NCBI GenBank assembly: GCA_035943635.1
Contig: DASZBX010000067.1
Span: forward strand, 115,754 to 179,753
Length of the DNA stretch: 64,000 nt
Reading direction: 5' to 3'
From: DASZBX01 sp035943635
GTDB lineage: Bacteria > Actinomycetota > Actinomycetes > Streptomycetales > Catenulisporaceae
Part shown: piece after piece, positions 54,501-62,382 of the stretch
How the letters are laid out: each line of letters starts with the position of its first letter
Numbering within the stretch: the stretch's first letter is position 1
The notes under the pieces: generated by a model
The model's input: the letters and a program-made list of their open reading frames with translations, nothing else
Told to the model about the DNA's origin: nothing
The model's database searches: none
Program-made: the position numbers and the translations under genes

Positions 54501-54669
54501 CCGGGTTCTCCGGCTTCTCCTCCGGCCACAATCCTTCGACCAGGCGGGACGTGCCGCATCCGGTGCGCAGGTCGGCGGCCAGCAACGCCAGCAGGCCGTG
54601 CAGTCGGGGACCGCTGATCTCTCGCCCGGCGTACTCGACTCGCGACAGCAGGGTCAGCTCTATGGCCAT
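51523..54669 (-). CDS. SARP/AfsR-type transcriptional regulator with NB-ARC and TPR domains
   Basis: 1048 residues. OmpR-type DNA-binding domain (about 1-90: VLLSRVEYAGREIS, RLVEGLWPEEKPENPAKALQ), BTAD domain (95-245), NB-ARC (about 265-540: P-loop GPGGLGKTRLAHAV, Walker B LLVLDNCEQV, GLPLAVELAAARVR) and C-terminal TPR region. AfsR-like proteins activate secondary-metabolism or export genes after ATP binding. It faces the drrAB pair, tail to tail. ATG 54669 is used; GTG 54675 is possible. Confidence 0.93.
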   Translation of the reverse strand: MAIELTLLSRVEYAGREISGPRLHGLLALLAADLRTGCGTSRLVEGLWPEEKPENPAKALQILVSRVRSQLGSDVVARTSLGYRLALSEDQIDASAVLLSVSASAQQARAGDHAAALAQAEAGLALWAGAEDADPGLGDPLSVLRTERAATRRPLVRARALALSRLGRAAEAVQPLAEVVRERPWDEEALLELLRSEAASAGPSAALARYDAYRRTLREELGTEPGPALKAGYQQLLKGERPAVRHGIAHEPNPLLGRDEDIAAVTDLLGASRVASIIGPGGLGKTRLAHAVSRNARQRVVHFVPLAAVAHDGDVALEVAAALGSGENPRAQSQIQTQPAAQIADDHRQQARIAAAIVETLGTGPVLLVLDNCEQVVRGAAELVRTLVSMTKDLRILTTSRTPLGLSSEAVYLLPELDLATTQELFTRRATAARPTVDLPADAVRDLCRHLDGLPLAVELAAARVRVMSVADIARRLGDRFALLRGGSRDAPERHRTLQAVVEWSWNLLEPAGQEAMRALSVFPGGFTADAAVQLVGDDLVLEQLVDQSLLKTVDTPAGTRFRMLETVREFSTAARAQAGESERVMAGFLAWARDFGAANHDAAFAADPFLPLERIGADQDNLLQALRHGLDAEDGAIVAATSAALACLWTLEAGYSRIAWLSGEISRILSHFRPEPDLVEPTRTAATICVLNTLAVQGPGAARLQVVLRRLPPAAPDTLVRAMASVICAAGPAEVLALCDRAEPLLAGVANGVASYIWEQSGDLPRALAAAERMLELLGHQGTAWVLVSAHGRIGELCLNLEQSEKARRHIRAALEAMGPWPDVIDIRWGMVTASLQLGDIDEAEYWFERAEADQGGDSFGQASYHLGVRAEILLARGETEAGLRMWRRAADPALGSQDPLFQSDPPGLEPWTLEIQSVVVVAHAQHGRLDLVEETVAGLPDKLAALLANPVARPAYQVDYLVCGTLLLALAMVRISRGEASGAAAVALAERFGYLRGFQPTMSSARIREAAEKADRAAYDDAVSSYAALDQDALRAVALATVQGRG

Positions 54670-54817
54670 CCCCACAGGTTAGCGGTGGTCAGCCGCGCGG
54701 GACGAAGGTCGGGTTCAGCAGGCTGTGGATAAGCTCTCGGTGAGCTCGACACGCGCCTCGGCGACGACCGGAAAGCTCGCCCGGACGCTCACGTGGTTAC
54801 GCGCAGCAACCAACCCT

Positions 54818-54847
54818 CTTGCATATAAATTCGACCTGTCGTATGGT
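54818..54847 (+). promoter_or_regulatory. argC promoter overlapped by an ARG box
   Basis: ctTGCATATAAATTCGac (54818-54835) matches the ARG box (TGAAT-WWWW-ATTCA) with two mismatches. It contains TTGCAT (54819-54824), a -35-like element, with TATGGT (54842-54847) 17 bases later as the -10. The ArgR site thus blocks the polymerase site. The predicted transcription start is about 54854, the argC ATG itself. Confidence 0.7.
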
Positions 54848-54853
54848 CTTGCC

Positions 54854-55900
54854 ATGAGCTTACGGATCGCGGTCGCTGGGGCGACCGGTTACGCGGGCGG
54901 GGAGATCCTACGGCTGTTGCTGGGTCACCCCGCGCTGCTCGACGGCCGCTTCGAGCTGGGCGCGCTGACCGCCGGGTCGAACGCGGGCAGCCTGCTCGGC
55001 GAGCACCAGCCGCACCTCGGGCCGCTGGTGGACCGGGTGCTGGAGCCCACCGACCAGTCCACCCTATCCGGGCACGACGTGGTTTTCCTGGCATTGCCGC
55101 ACGGGCAGTCGGCGGCGGTGGCCGAGTACCTCGGGCCGGACGTGCTGATCATCGACTGCGGAGCCGACTTCCGGCTGTCCGACGCGGCGGACTGGGAGCG
55201 GTTCTACCACTCGCCGCACGCGGGCACCTGGCCGTACGGCCTGCCCGAACTCCCCGGCGCCCGCGAGCAGCTGGCCGGGACGAAGCGGGTGGCCGTGCCC
55301 GGCTGTTTCCCCACGGTGTCCACCCTGGCCGCCCGGCCGCTCTACGCCGAGGCGCTGACCAGCTCCGACAGCCTCGTGATCACCGCCGTGACCGGGACCT
55401 CCGGGGCCGGCCGGGCGCCGAAGCCGAACCTGCTCGGCTCGGAGATCATGGGCAACGCCTCCGTCTACAACGTCGGCGGCGCGCACCGGCACATCCCGGA
55501 GATCTCGCAGAACCTGCGGCCGGCGGCCGGCGGACCGGTCGCGGTGTCCTTCACCCCGGTGCTCGCGCCGATGGCCCGGGGCATCCTGGCCTGCTGCACG
55601 GTACCGGCGGCCGAGGGCGTCACCGCCGAGTCGGTCCGCGCCGCCTACGAGAAGACGTACCAGGACGAGCCCTTCGTCACCCTGCTGCCGGCCGGGCGCT
55701 GGCCGCAGACCGCCGCGGTGCTCGGCTCCAACGCGGTGCACCTGCAGGTCGCGCTGGACGAGGCGGCCGGCCGGATCGTGGTCGTCGGCGCCGTGGACAA
55801 CCTGGCCAAGGGCACGGCCGGCGGCGCGATCCAGTGCATGAACCTGGCCCTCGGGCTGCCCGAAACCGCCGGACTGAGCACGATCGGAGTCGCACCGTGA
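54854..55900 (+). CDS. argC: N-acetyl-gamma-glutamyl-phosphate reductase
   Basis: 348 residues, third step of arginine synthesis (reduction of N-acetylglutamyl phosphate to the semialdehyde). The NADP motif GATGYAGGEILRLL, catalytic Cys in RVAVPGCFPTVSTLAA, and HRHIPEIS are present. No Shine-Dalgarno precedes ATG 54854 (sequence tcttgcc), and the -10 is 7 bases upstream, so the mRNA may be leaderless. First gene of the arg operon. Confidence 0.95.
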   Translation: MSLRIAVAGATGYAGGEILRLLLGHPALLDGRFELGALTAGSNAGSLLGEHQPHLGPLVDRVLEPTDQSTLSGHDVVFLALPHGQSAAVAEYLGPDVLIIDCGADFRLSDAADWERFYHSPHAGTWPYGLPELPGAREQLAGTKRVAVPGCFPTVSTLAARPLYAEALTSSDSLVITAVTGTSGAGRAPKPNLLGSEIMGNASVYNVGGAHRHIPEISQNLRPAAGGPVAVSFTPVLAPMARGILACCTVPAAEGVTAESVRAAYEKTYQDEPFVTLLPAGRWPQTAAVLGSNAVHLQVALDEAAGRIVVVGAVDNLAKGTAGGAIQCMNLALGLPETAGLSTIGVAP

Positions 55901-57078
55901 ACGAGCAGTCGACCGCGCCCGCCGGCGTCGGAGTCACCGCGGCCCGGGGCTTCCGCGCCTCCGGCACGGCCGCCGGGATCAAGACCTCCGGCGCGCCCGA
56001 CCTGGCCCTGGTGGTCAACGACGGCCCCTCCTTCGCCGCCGCCGCCGTGTTCACCTCGAACCGGGTCAAGGCCGCCCCGGTGCACTGGACCCAGGAGGTG
56101 ATCAAGGCCGGCCGGCTCGACGCCGTGGTGCTCAACTCCGGCGGGGCCAACGCCTGCACCGGGCCGCTCGGCTTCCAGGACACCCACGCCACCGCCGAGC
56201 GGCTGGCCGAGGTGCTCGGCGTCTCGGCCGCCTCGATCGCGGTCTGCTCCACCGGCCTGATCGGCGTCCGGCTGCCGATGGACACCCTGCTCAAGGGCCT
56301 GACCGGCGCGGCCGAGGCCCTCTCCGGGCACGGCGGGGCGGACGCCGCCGAGGCGATCCGGACCACCGACACCGTGGCCAAGACCGCCGTGGTCACCCGG
56401 GACGGCTACACCGTCGGCGGGATGATCAAGGGCGCCGGGATGCTCGCGCCCGGCCTGGCCACCATGCTGTGCGTCCTGACCACGGACGCCGACGTACCCG
56501 CGGCCGTGCTCGACGGCGCGCTGCGCGCCGCCACCGCGAGCACTCTGGACCGGATCGACTCGGACGGCTGCATGTCCACCAACGACACCGTGATCCTGAT
56601 GGCGTCCGGCGCCTCCGGGGTGGCCGCCGAACCGGCCGGGTTCGCCGAGACCGTCACCGCGGTCTGCGCCGACCTGGCCCGGCAGCTGATCGCCGACGCC
56701 GAGGGCGCCACCAAGGAGATCGAGATCGCGGTGGTCAACGCCGCCGACGAGGCCGACGGCCTGGAAGTGGCGCGCTCGATCGCCCGCAACAACCTGTTCA
56801 AGTGCGCCATGTACGGCGAGGACGCCAACTGGGGCCGGGTGCTGTCCGCGGTCGGCACCACCAAGGCCGCCTTCGACCCAGACCAGCTCGCGGTCGCGAT
56901 CAACGGGGTCTGGGTCTGCCGGGACGGCGCGGCCGGCGAGGACCGCTCGCTGTGCGACCTGAGCGGGCGCCACGTCACCGTGACCGTCGACCTCAAGGCC
57001 GGCCCGGCCGCGGTCACCGTCTGGACGAACGACCTGTCCAAGGACTACGTGCACGAGAACTCGGCCTATTCCTCATGA
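55897..57078 (+). CDS. argJ: Glutamate N-acetyltransferase / amino-acid N-acetyltransferase
   Basis: 393 residues. Autoprocessing occurs at the Ala-Thr in MLAPGLATMLCVLTTDA (Thr nucleophile of the beta subunit). Other landmarks: SNRVKAAPVHWTQE, NSGGANACTG and AMYGEDANWGRVLSA. It makes N-acetylglutamate by recycling acetyl from acetylornithine. GTG 55897 overlaps the argC stop (GTGA). Confidence 0.95.
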   Translation: MNEQSTAPAGVGVTAARGFRASGTAAGIKTSGAPDLALVVNDGPSFAAAAVFTSNRVKAAPVHWTQEVIKAGRLDAVVLNSGGANACTGPLGFQDTHATAERLAEVLGVSAASIAVCSTGLIGVRLPMDTLLKGLTGAAEALSGHGGADAAEAIRTTDTVAKTAVVTRDGYTVGGMIKGAGMLAPGLATMLCVLTTDADVPAAVLDGALRAATASTLDRIDSDGCMSTNDTVILMASGASGVAAEPAGFAETVTAVCADLARQLIADAEGATKEIEIAVVNAADEADGLEVARSIARNNLFKCAMYGEDANWGRVLSAVGTTKAAFDPDQLAVAINGVWVCRDGAAGEDRSLCDLSGRHVTVTVDLKAGPAAVTVWTNDLSKDYVHENSAYSS

Positions 57079-58046
57079 AGACCATCGCGGGCGGCACCCG
57101 CTACACCGAGGCGCTGGCCAAGGCCGGCGTGCTGACCCAGGCCCTGCCCTGGCTCTCCCGCTTCCACGGCGCCACCGTCGTGGTGAAGTTCGGCGGGAAC
57201 GCGATGATCGACGAGGACCTCAAACGCGCCTTCGCCCAGGACGTGGTGTTCCTGCGCTACGCGGGCCTGCGCCCGGTCGTGGTGCACGGCGGCGGCCCGC
57301 AGATCAACAAGCAGCTGGAACTGGCCGGCCTGACCCCGGAGTTCGCCGGCGGCCTGCGGGTGACCACCCCCGAGGCGATGGACGTGGTCCGGATGGTGCT
57401 CACCGGCCAGGTCCAGCGCGAGATCGTCGGCCTGATCAACACGCACGGCCCGTTCGCGGTCGGCATGTCCGGGGAGGACGCCAACACCCTGCTCGGCGTC
57501 CAGCGCAAGGCCGTCGTGGACGGCCGGCAGGTCGACATCGGCCGGGTCGGCGACATCGCCTCGGTCGACGCGACCGTGCTGACCGCCCTGCTCGACGACG
57601 GCCGGATCCCGGTCGTCTCCAGCATCGCCCGGGCCGAGGACGGCGGCGTCTACAACGTCAACGCCGACACCGCCGCCGCGGCCCTGGCCGTCGGCCTGTC
57701 CGCGGAGAAGCTGGTCGTGCTGACCGACGTCGAAGGGCTCTACGCCAACTGGGACCAGGTCCAGGCCGTGCGCGGCGCGATCGGCGCCACCGCGCCGGAC
57801 GACCAGGCCTCCCCGGCCGAACTCGCCCCGGTCAAGCTCGAGGTGATCAGCCAGCTGACCGCGGACGAGCTGGAGAAGCTGCTGCCGGACCTGGGCACCG
57901 GCATGGCGCCGAAGATGGAAGCCTGCCTGCGCGCGGTCCGCGGCGGCGTAGGCGCGGCACACGTACTGGACGGCCGGGTGCAGCACTCGCTGCTGCTGGA
58001 GGTCTTCACCGACGAAGGGATCGGCACGATGGTGGTGGCGGCGTGA
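57075..58046 (+). CDS. argB: Acetylglutamate kinase
   Basis: 323 residues. Amino-acid kinase fold: VVVKFGGNAMIDEDLKRAFA, VVVHGGGPQINKQLELAGL, and VYNVNADTAAAALAVGL. The family is the usual arginine-feedback point; this member has the N-terminal helix (residues 1-20) found in arginine-sensitive enzymes. It overlaps argJ by 4 bases (ATGA). Confidence 0.95.
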   Translation: MKTIAGGTRYTEALAKAGVLTQALPWLSRFHGATVVVKFGGNAMIDEDLKRAFAQDVVFLRYAGLRPVVVHGGGPQINKQLELAGLTPEFAGGLRVTTPEAMDVVRMVLTGQVQREIVGLINTHGPFAVGMSGEDANTLLGVQRKAVVDGRQVDIGRVGDIASVDATVLTALLDDGRIPVVSSIARAEDGGVYNVNADTAAAALAVGLSAEKLVVLTDVEGLYANWDQVQAVRGAIGATAPDDQASPAELAPVKLEVISQLTADELEKLLPDLGTGMAPKMEACLRAVRGGVGAAHVLDGRVQHSLLLEVFTDEGIGTMVVAA

Positions 58047-59344
58047 ACACCGAGGTCAATGAACTGGTCAGTTCGGCGAACGCCGAGGCGCTGCCGGTCC
58101 TGCGGACCGAGTCTGGGCTGTCCGCGGCCTGGACCGAGCGGTACGTCGGGGCCCTGATGAACACCTTCGGCCCGCCCAAGCGGGTCTTCGTCCGGGGCGA
58201 GGGCGCCGTGGTCTGGGACGCGGACGGGCGCCGCTACCTGGACCTGTTCGCCGGGATCGCGGTCAACGCGCTCGGCCACGCGCACCCGTTGATCGTCCAG
58301 GCGGTCACCGCGCAGCTGACCACGCTCGGCCACGTCTCGAACTTCTTCGCCACCGCGCCGCAGGTCGCCCTGGCCGAACGGCTGGCCGGGCTGGTCCGGG
58401 CCGGTCACGCCGAGACCGCGGCCGGGCGCACCGGCCCGGAGCCGGACGTCAAGGTCTTCTTCTGCAACTCCGGCGCCGAGGCGAACGAGGCCGCCTTCAA
58501 GCTCTCCCGGCTGACCGGCCGGACCAAGGTGGTCTCCACCCTCAACAGCTTCCACGGCCGGACCATGGGCTCGCTCGCGCTGACCGGCAAGCCGGCCATC
58601 CAGGAACCGTTCCTGCCCCTGCCCGGCGAGGTCGTCTTCGTCCCCTACGGCGACATCCCCGCGCTGGCGGCGGCGATCGACGGGGACACCGCGGCCTTCT
58701 TCGTCGAACCGGTCCAGGGCGAGGGCGGAGTGCGCCCGGCCCCGGCCGGCTACCTCGAAGCCGCCCGCGAGCTGACCGCCCGGCACGGCGCGCTGCTGGT
58801 GGTCGACGAGGTGCAGACCGGCGTCGGCCGGACCGGCCCCTGGTTCGCCTACCAGAGCGCCGGGATCACCCCGGACGTGATCTCCCTGGCCAAGGGCCTC
58901 GGCGGCGGACTGCCGATCGGCGCCTCGGTCGCGATCGGCCCGGCCGCCGCGCTGCTCGGCCCCGGCTCGCACGGCACCACCTTCGGCGGCAACCCGATCG
59001 CCTGCGCGGCCGGCCTGGCCGTGCTGCACGCGATCGAGCGCGACGACCTGCTGGCGAACGTGGAGAAGGTCGGCGCCGCCCTGCGCGAGGGCATCCTGGC
59101 CCTGAACCACCCGCTGGTCGCGAACGTGCGCGGCGCCGGACTGCTGCTCGGGGTGGAACTGACCGCCGAGGTGGCCGGCCCGGCCGCCGACGCCGCCCTG
59201 GACGCCGGGTTCATCATCAACGCGGTCCGGCCGGACACCCTGCGGCTGGCCCCGCCGCTGATCCTGACCGAGGCGCAGGCGCTGGAGTTCTGCCGGGCCC
59301 TGCCCGCCGTCCTCGACCTCGTGGCACCGGAAGGAAGATCATGA
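58043..59344 (+). CDS. argD: Acetylornithine aminotransferase
   Basis: 433 residues, class III PLP aminotransferase. The PLP Lys is in SLAKGLGGGLPIG, with the substrate motif FFCNSGAEANEAAFKL and VVDEVQTGVGRTG. N-terminal extension of about 30 residues compared with E. coli. GTG overlaps argB by 4 bases (GTGA). Confidence 0.95.
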   Translation: MNTEVNELVSSANAEALPVLRTESGLSAAWTERYVGALMNTFGPPKRVFVRGEGAVVWDADGRRYLDLFAGIAVNALGHAHPLIVQAVTAQLTTLGHVSNFFATAPQVALAERLAGLVRAGHAETAAGRTGPEPDVKVFFCNSGAEANEAAFKLSRLTGRTKVVSTLNSFHGRTMGSLALTGKPAIQEPFLPLPGEVVFVPYGDIPALAAAIDGDTAAFFVEPVQGEGGVRPAPAGYLEAARELTARHGALLVVDEVQTGVGRTGPWFAYQSAGITPDVISLAKGLGGGLPIGASVAIGPAAALLGPGSHGTTFGGNPIACAAGLAVLHAIERDDLLANVEKVGAALREGILALNHPLVANVRGAGLLLGVELTAEVAGPAADAALDAGFIINAVRPDTLRLAPPLILTEAQALEFCRALPAVLDLVAPEGRS

Positions 59345-60318
59345 CCCCCAGCACTTACCCCGCCGCCGCAACCGGCCCCGCCCCCGCGGTCCGCCACTTC
59401 CTCCGGGACGACGACCTGACCCCGGCCGAGCAGGCCCGGGTGCTGGACCTGGCCGCCGAGCTCAAGGCCGCCCCCTACAGCCGGCCGATCCTGGCCGGCC
59501 CCAAGGCCGTGGCCCTGCTGTTCGACAAGTCCTCCACCCGGACCAGGGTCTCCTTCTCGGTCGGGGTCGCCCAGCTCGGCGGTTTCCCCCTGGTCATCGA
59601 CGCCGGCACCAGCCAGCTCGGCCGCGGCGAGTCCGTCGAGGACACCACCCGGGTGCTCGACCGCCAGGTCGACGCGATCGTCTGGCGCACCTACGAGCAG
59701 AGCCGGCTGGAGGCCATGGCCGCGATCTCCCGGGTGCCGGTGGTCAACTCGCTCACCGACGAGTTCCACCCCTGCCAGATCCTGGCCGACCTGCAGACCG
59801 TGCGTGAGCACAAGGGCGCCCTGGCCGGCCTGACCATGTCCTACCTGGGCGACGGCGCGAACAACATGTCCCACTCCTACCTGCTCGGCGGCGCGCTGGC
59901 CGGCATGCACGTGCGGATCGGCACCCCGGCCGGCTACCTGCCCGACCCGGCGGTCGTCGCCGATGCGCAGCGGATCGCCGCCGAGACCGGCGGCTCGATC
60001 CTGGTCAGCCAGGACGCCAAGGCCGTCGCCGCGGACGCGGACGTCCTGGTCACCGACACCTGGGTCTCGATGGGCCAGGAGGAGGAACAGGCCGCCCGGG
60101 TCGACGTCTTCCAGCCCTACGCGCTGGACGAGGAGGCCCTCGCCCTGGCCGCCTCCGACGCGATCGTGCTGCACTGCCTGCCCGCCTACCGCGGCAAGGA
60201 GATCGCCGCCTCGGTGATCGACGGCCCGCAGTCCGTGGTCTGGGACGAGGCGGAGAACCGGCTGCACGCGCAGAAGGCCCTGCTGGTGTTCCTGCTCGAC
60301 GGGACCGCCCGACGATGA
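59341..60318 (+). CDS. argF: Ornithine carbamoyltransferase
   Basis: 325 residues. Carbamoyl phosphate motif SSTRTRVSFSVG, substrate site HPCQILADLQT, and ornithine motif HCLPAYRGKEI. It overlaps argD by 4 bases (ATGA). It makes citrulline. Confidence 0.95.
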   Translation: MTPSTYPAAATGPAPAVRHFLRDDDLTPAEQARVLDLAAELKAAPYSRPILAGPKAVALLFDKSSTRTRVSFSVGVAQLGGFPLVIDAGTSQLGRGESVEDTTRVLDRQVDAIVWRTYEQSRLEAMAAISRVPVVNSLTDEFHPCQILADLQTVREHKGALAGLTMSYLGDGANNMSHSYLLGGALAGMHVRIGTPAGYLPDPAVVADAQRIAAETGGSILVSQDAKAVAADADVLVTDTWVSMGQEEEQAARVDVFQPYALDEEALALAASDAIVLHCLPAYRGKEIAASVIDGPQSVVWDEAENRLHAQKALLVFLLDGTARR

Positions 60319-60875
60319 GCACCCCGCACTCGGCCGCCGAACCCGCCCTGGCCAACCTGACCACCGTCACCACCCGGCGGGCCAGACACCAGCGGATCGC
60401 CGACCTGCTGGCCCAGCACACCGTCCGCTCGCAGACCGCGCTGGCCGAACTGCTGCTGGCCGAGGGCTTCTCGGTCACCCAGGCCACCCTGTCCAGGGAC
60501 CTGGACGAGCTCGGCGCGATGCGGATCCGGGACACCGACGGCACCCTGGTCTACGCCCTGCGCAGCGAGGGCGGCGACGGCTCGCCCAAGGCCCCGGCCG
60601 AGACCTCGGTGCTCGAGACCAGGCTCAAACGGCTGCTCGGCGAACTGCTGGTCGCCGCCGAGGGCTCGGCCAACCTGGTGGTGCTGCGCACCCCGCCCGG
60701 CGCGGCCCAGTTCCTGGCCTCCGCGATCGACCACGCGGACAACCGCGGCGTGACCGCCCAGGTGATGGGCACCATCGCCGGGGACGACACCGTGCTGGTG
60801 ATCTGCCGCGACCCGCTCGGCGCCCCCGCCCTCGCCCAACTGTTCATCCAGGCGGCCCAGGCCAGATCGCTCTGA
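60315..60875 (+). CDS. argR: Arginine repressor
   Basis: 186 residues. N-terminal winged HTH (RHQRIADLLAQHTVRSQTAL, then VTQATLSRDLDELGAMRI) and C-terminal arginine-binding hexamerisation domain with MGTIAGDDTVLVICRD. It is inside the operon and should bind the ARG box at 54818, giving feedback on its own expression. The N-terminus is about 30 residues longer than in E. coli. It overlaps argF by 4 bases. Confidence 0.95.
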   Translation: MSTPHSAAEPALANLTTVTTRRARHQRIADLLAQHTVRSQTALAELLLAEGFSVTQATLSRDLDELGAMRIRDTDGTLVYALRSEGGDGSPKAPAETSVLETRLKRLLGELLVAAEGSANLVVLRTPPGAAQFLASAIDHADNRGVTAQVMGTIAGDDTVLVICRDPLGAPALAQLFIQAAQARSL

Positions 60876-60935
60876 CCGGCGCCCCACGAACCACTCCGAA
60901 CCCGCACGACGACCTACGACTAAGGAGCCACTCCC

Positions 60936-62132
60936 ATGACAGATCGGGTAGTTCTCGCCTATTCCGGAGGCCTGGACACCTCCGTCTGCATCGGCTGGAT
61001 CGCCGAGAAGACCGGTGCCGAGGTGATCGCGGTGGCCGTCGACGTCGGCCAGGGCGGCGAGGACCTCGAAGTGATCCGCAAGCGCGCGCTGGCCTGCGGC
61101 GCGGTGGAGGCCGAGGTGGCCGACGCCCGGACCGAGTTCGCCGAGGAGTACTGCCTGCCGGCGATCAAGGCCAACGCGCTCTACATGGACCGCTACCCGC
61201 TGGTCTCCGCGCTGTCCCGGCCGACCATCGTCAAGCACCTGGTCGCCGCCGCGCAGAAGCACAACGCGACCGTGGTCGCGCACGGCTGCACCGGCAAGGG
61301 TAACGACCAGGTCCGGTTCGAGGTCGGCATCCAGTCCCTGGCCCCGCAGCTCAAGTGCATCGCCCCGGTCCGCGACTACGGGATGACCCGGGACAAGGCG
61401 ATCGCCTTCGCCGAGCGGGAGAAGCTGCCGATCGAGACCACCAAGAAGAACCCGTACTCGATCGACCAGAACGTCTTCGGCAAGGCCGTGGAGACCGGCT
61501 TCCTCGAAGACATCTGGAACGGACCGATCGAGGACCTGTACACCTACACCGCCAACCCGGCCACCCCGCGCGAGGCCGACGAGGTGGTCATCTCCTTCGC
61601 CGCCGGCGTCCCGGTCGCGATCGACGGCCGCCCGGTCACCGTGCTGGAGGCGATCGAGGAGCTCAACCGCCGGGCCGGTGCCCAGGGCGTGGGCCGGATC
61701 GACATGGTCGAGGACCGCCTGGTCGGGATCAAGTCCCGCGAGGTGTACGAGGCCCCCGGCGCGATCGCCCTGATCACCGCGCACCAGGAGCTGGAGAACG
61801 TCACCACCGAGCGCGAGCTGGCCCGGTTCAAGCGCGGGGTCGAGCAGCGCTGGGGCGAGCTGGTCTACGACGGCCTGTGGTTCTCCCCGCTCAAGCGCGC
61901 TCTGGACGGCTTCATCGAGGAGGCCAACGCGCACGTCACCGGCGACGTCCGGCTGACCCTGCACGGCGGCCGCGCGGTGGTCACCGGCCGACGCAGCGAG
62001 CAGTCGCTCTACGACTTCAACCTGGCCACCTACGACTCCGAGGACGTCTTCGACCAGTCCCTGGCCAAGGGCTTCATCGACCTGTGGGGCCTGCCGTCGA
62101 AGATCGCCGCCCGGCGCGACCTGAAGCAGTAG
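60936..62132 (+). CDS. argG: Argininosuccinate synthase
   Basis: 398 residues. ATP-pyrophosphatase motif VVLAYSGGLDTSVCIGWI, and GCTGKGNDQVRFE and PYSIDQN. The 60-base gap after argR has AAGGAG before ATG and may hold a weak internal promoter. The argH gene, which follows in many actinobacteria, is not next: a terminator and tyrS follow. Confidence 0.95.
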   Translation: MTDRVVLAYSGGLDTSVCIGWIAEKTGAEVIAVAVDVGQGGEDLEVIRKRALACGAVEAEVADARTEFAEEYCLPAIKANALYMDRYPLVSALSRPTIVKHLVAAAQKHNATVVAHGCTGKGNDQVRFEVGIQSLAPQLKCIAPVRDYGMTRDKAIAFAEREKLPIETTKKNPYSIDQNVFGKAVETGFLEDIWNGPIEDLYTYTANPATPREADEVVISFAAGVPVAIDGRPVTVLEAIEELNRRAGAQGVGRIDMVEDRLVGIKSREVYEAPGAIALITAHQELENVTTERELARFKRGVEQRWGELVYDGLWFSPLKRALDGFIEEANAHVTGDVRLTLHGGRAVVTGRRSEQSLYDFNLATYDSEDVFDQSLAKGFIDLWGLPSKIAARRDLKQ

Positions 62133-62201
62133 GAACCAGGCTGCGCGACTCCGCCCGAGGAGGCGCCGCCGGATGCCCCACGGCTCTGGGGCGCCTGGTT
62201 C
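62133..62201 (+). terminator. Inverted repeat after argG (candidate terminator)
   Basis: GAACCAGG (62133-62140) and CCTGGTTC (62194-62201) with inner GCGC/GCGC form a long-range stem directly after the stop. A second GC-rich hairpin (62258-62280, GCGGCCGGCT/GGCCGGCCGC) follows. No T-run is present. Confidence 0.4.
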
Positions 62202-62382
62202 TCCGCGGGCCTGAGCGACGCGCTGGCGGCTCTGTCCGCCGGCGTGCGCGTCGACGGGCGGCCGGCTATAGGCCGGCCGCTCCCGCCATGATCCGACGCC
62301 CGGGTGCGCGAGCAGCCGGCCAGGGTCCGGTGGGCCGTAATGGGGCAGCAGGCCTGGTTCGCGGACTGATAGATTCGGTCCC

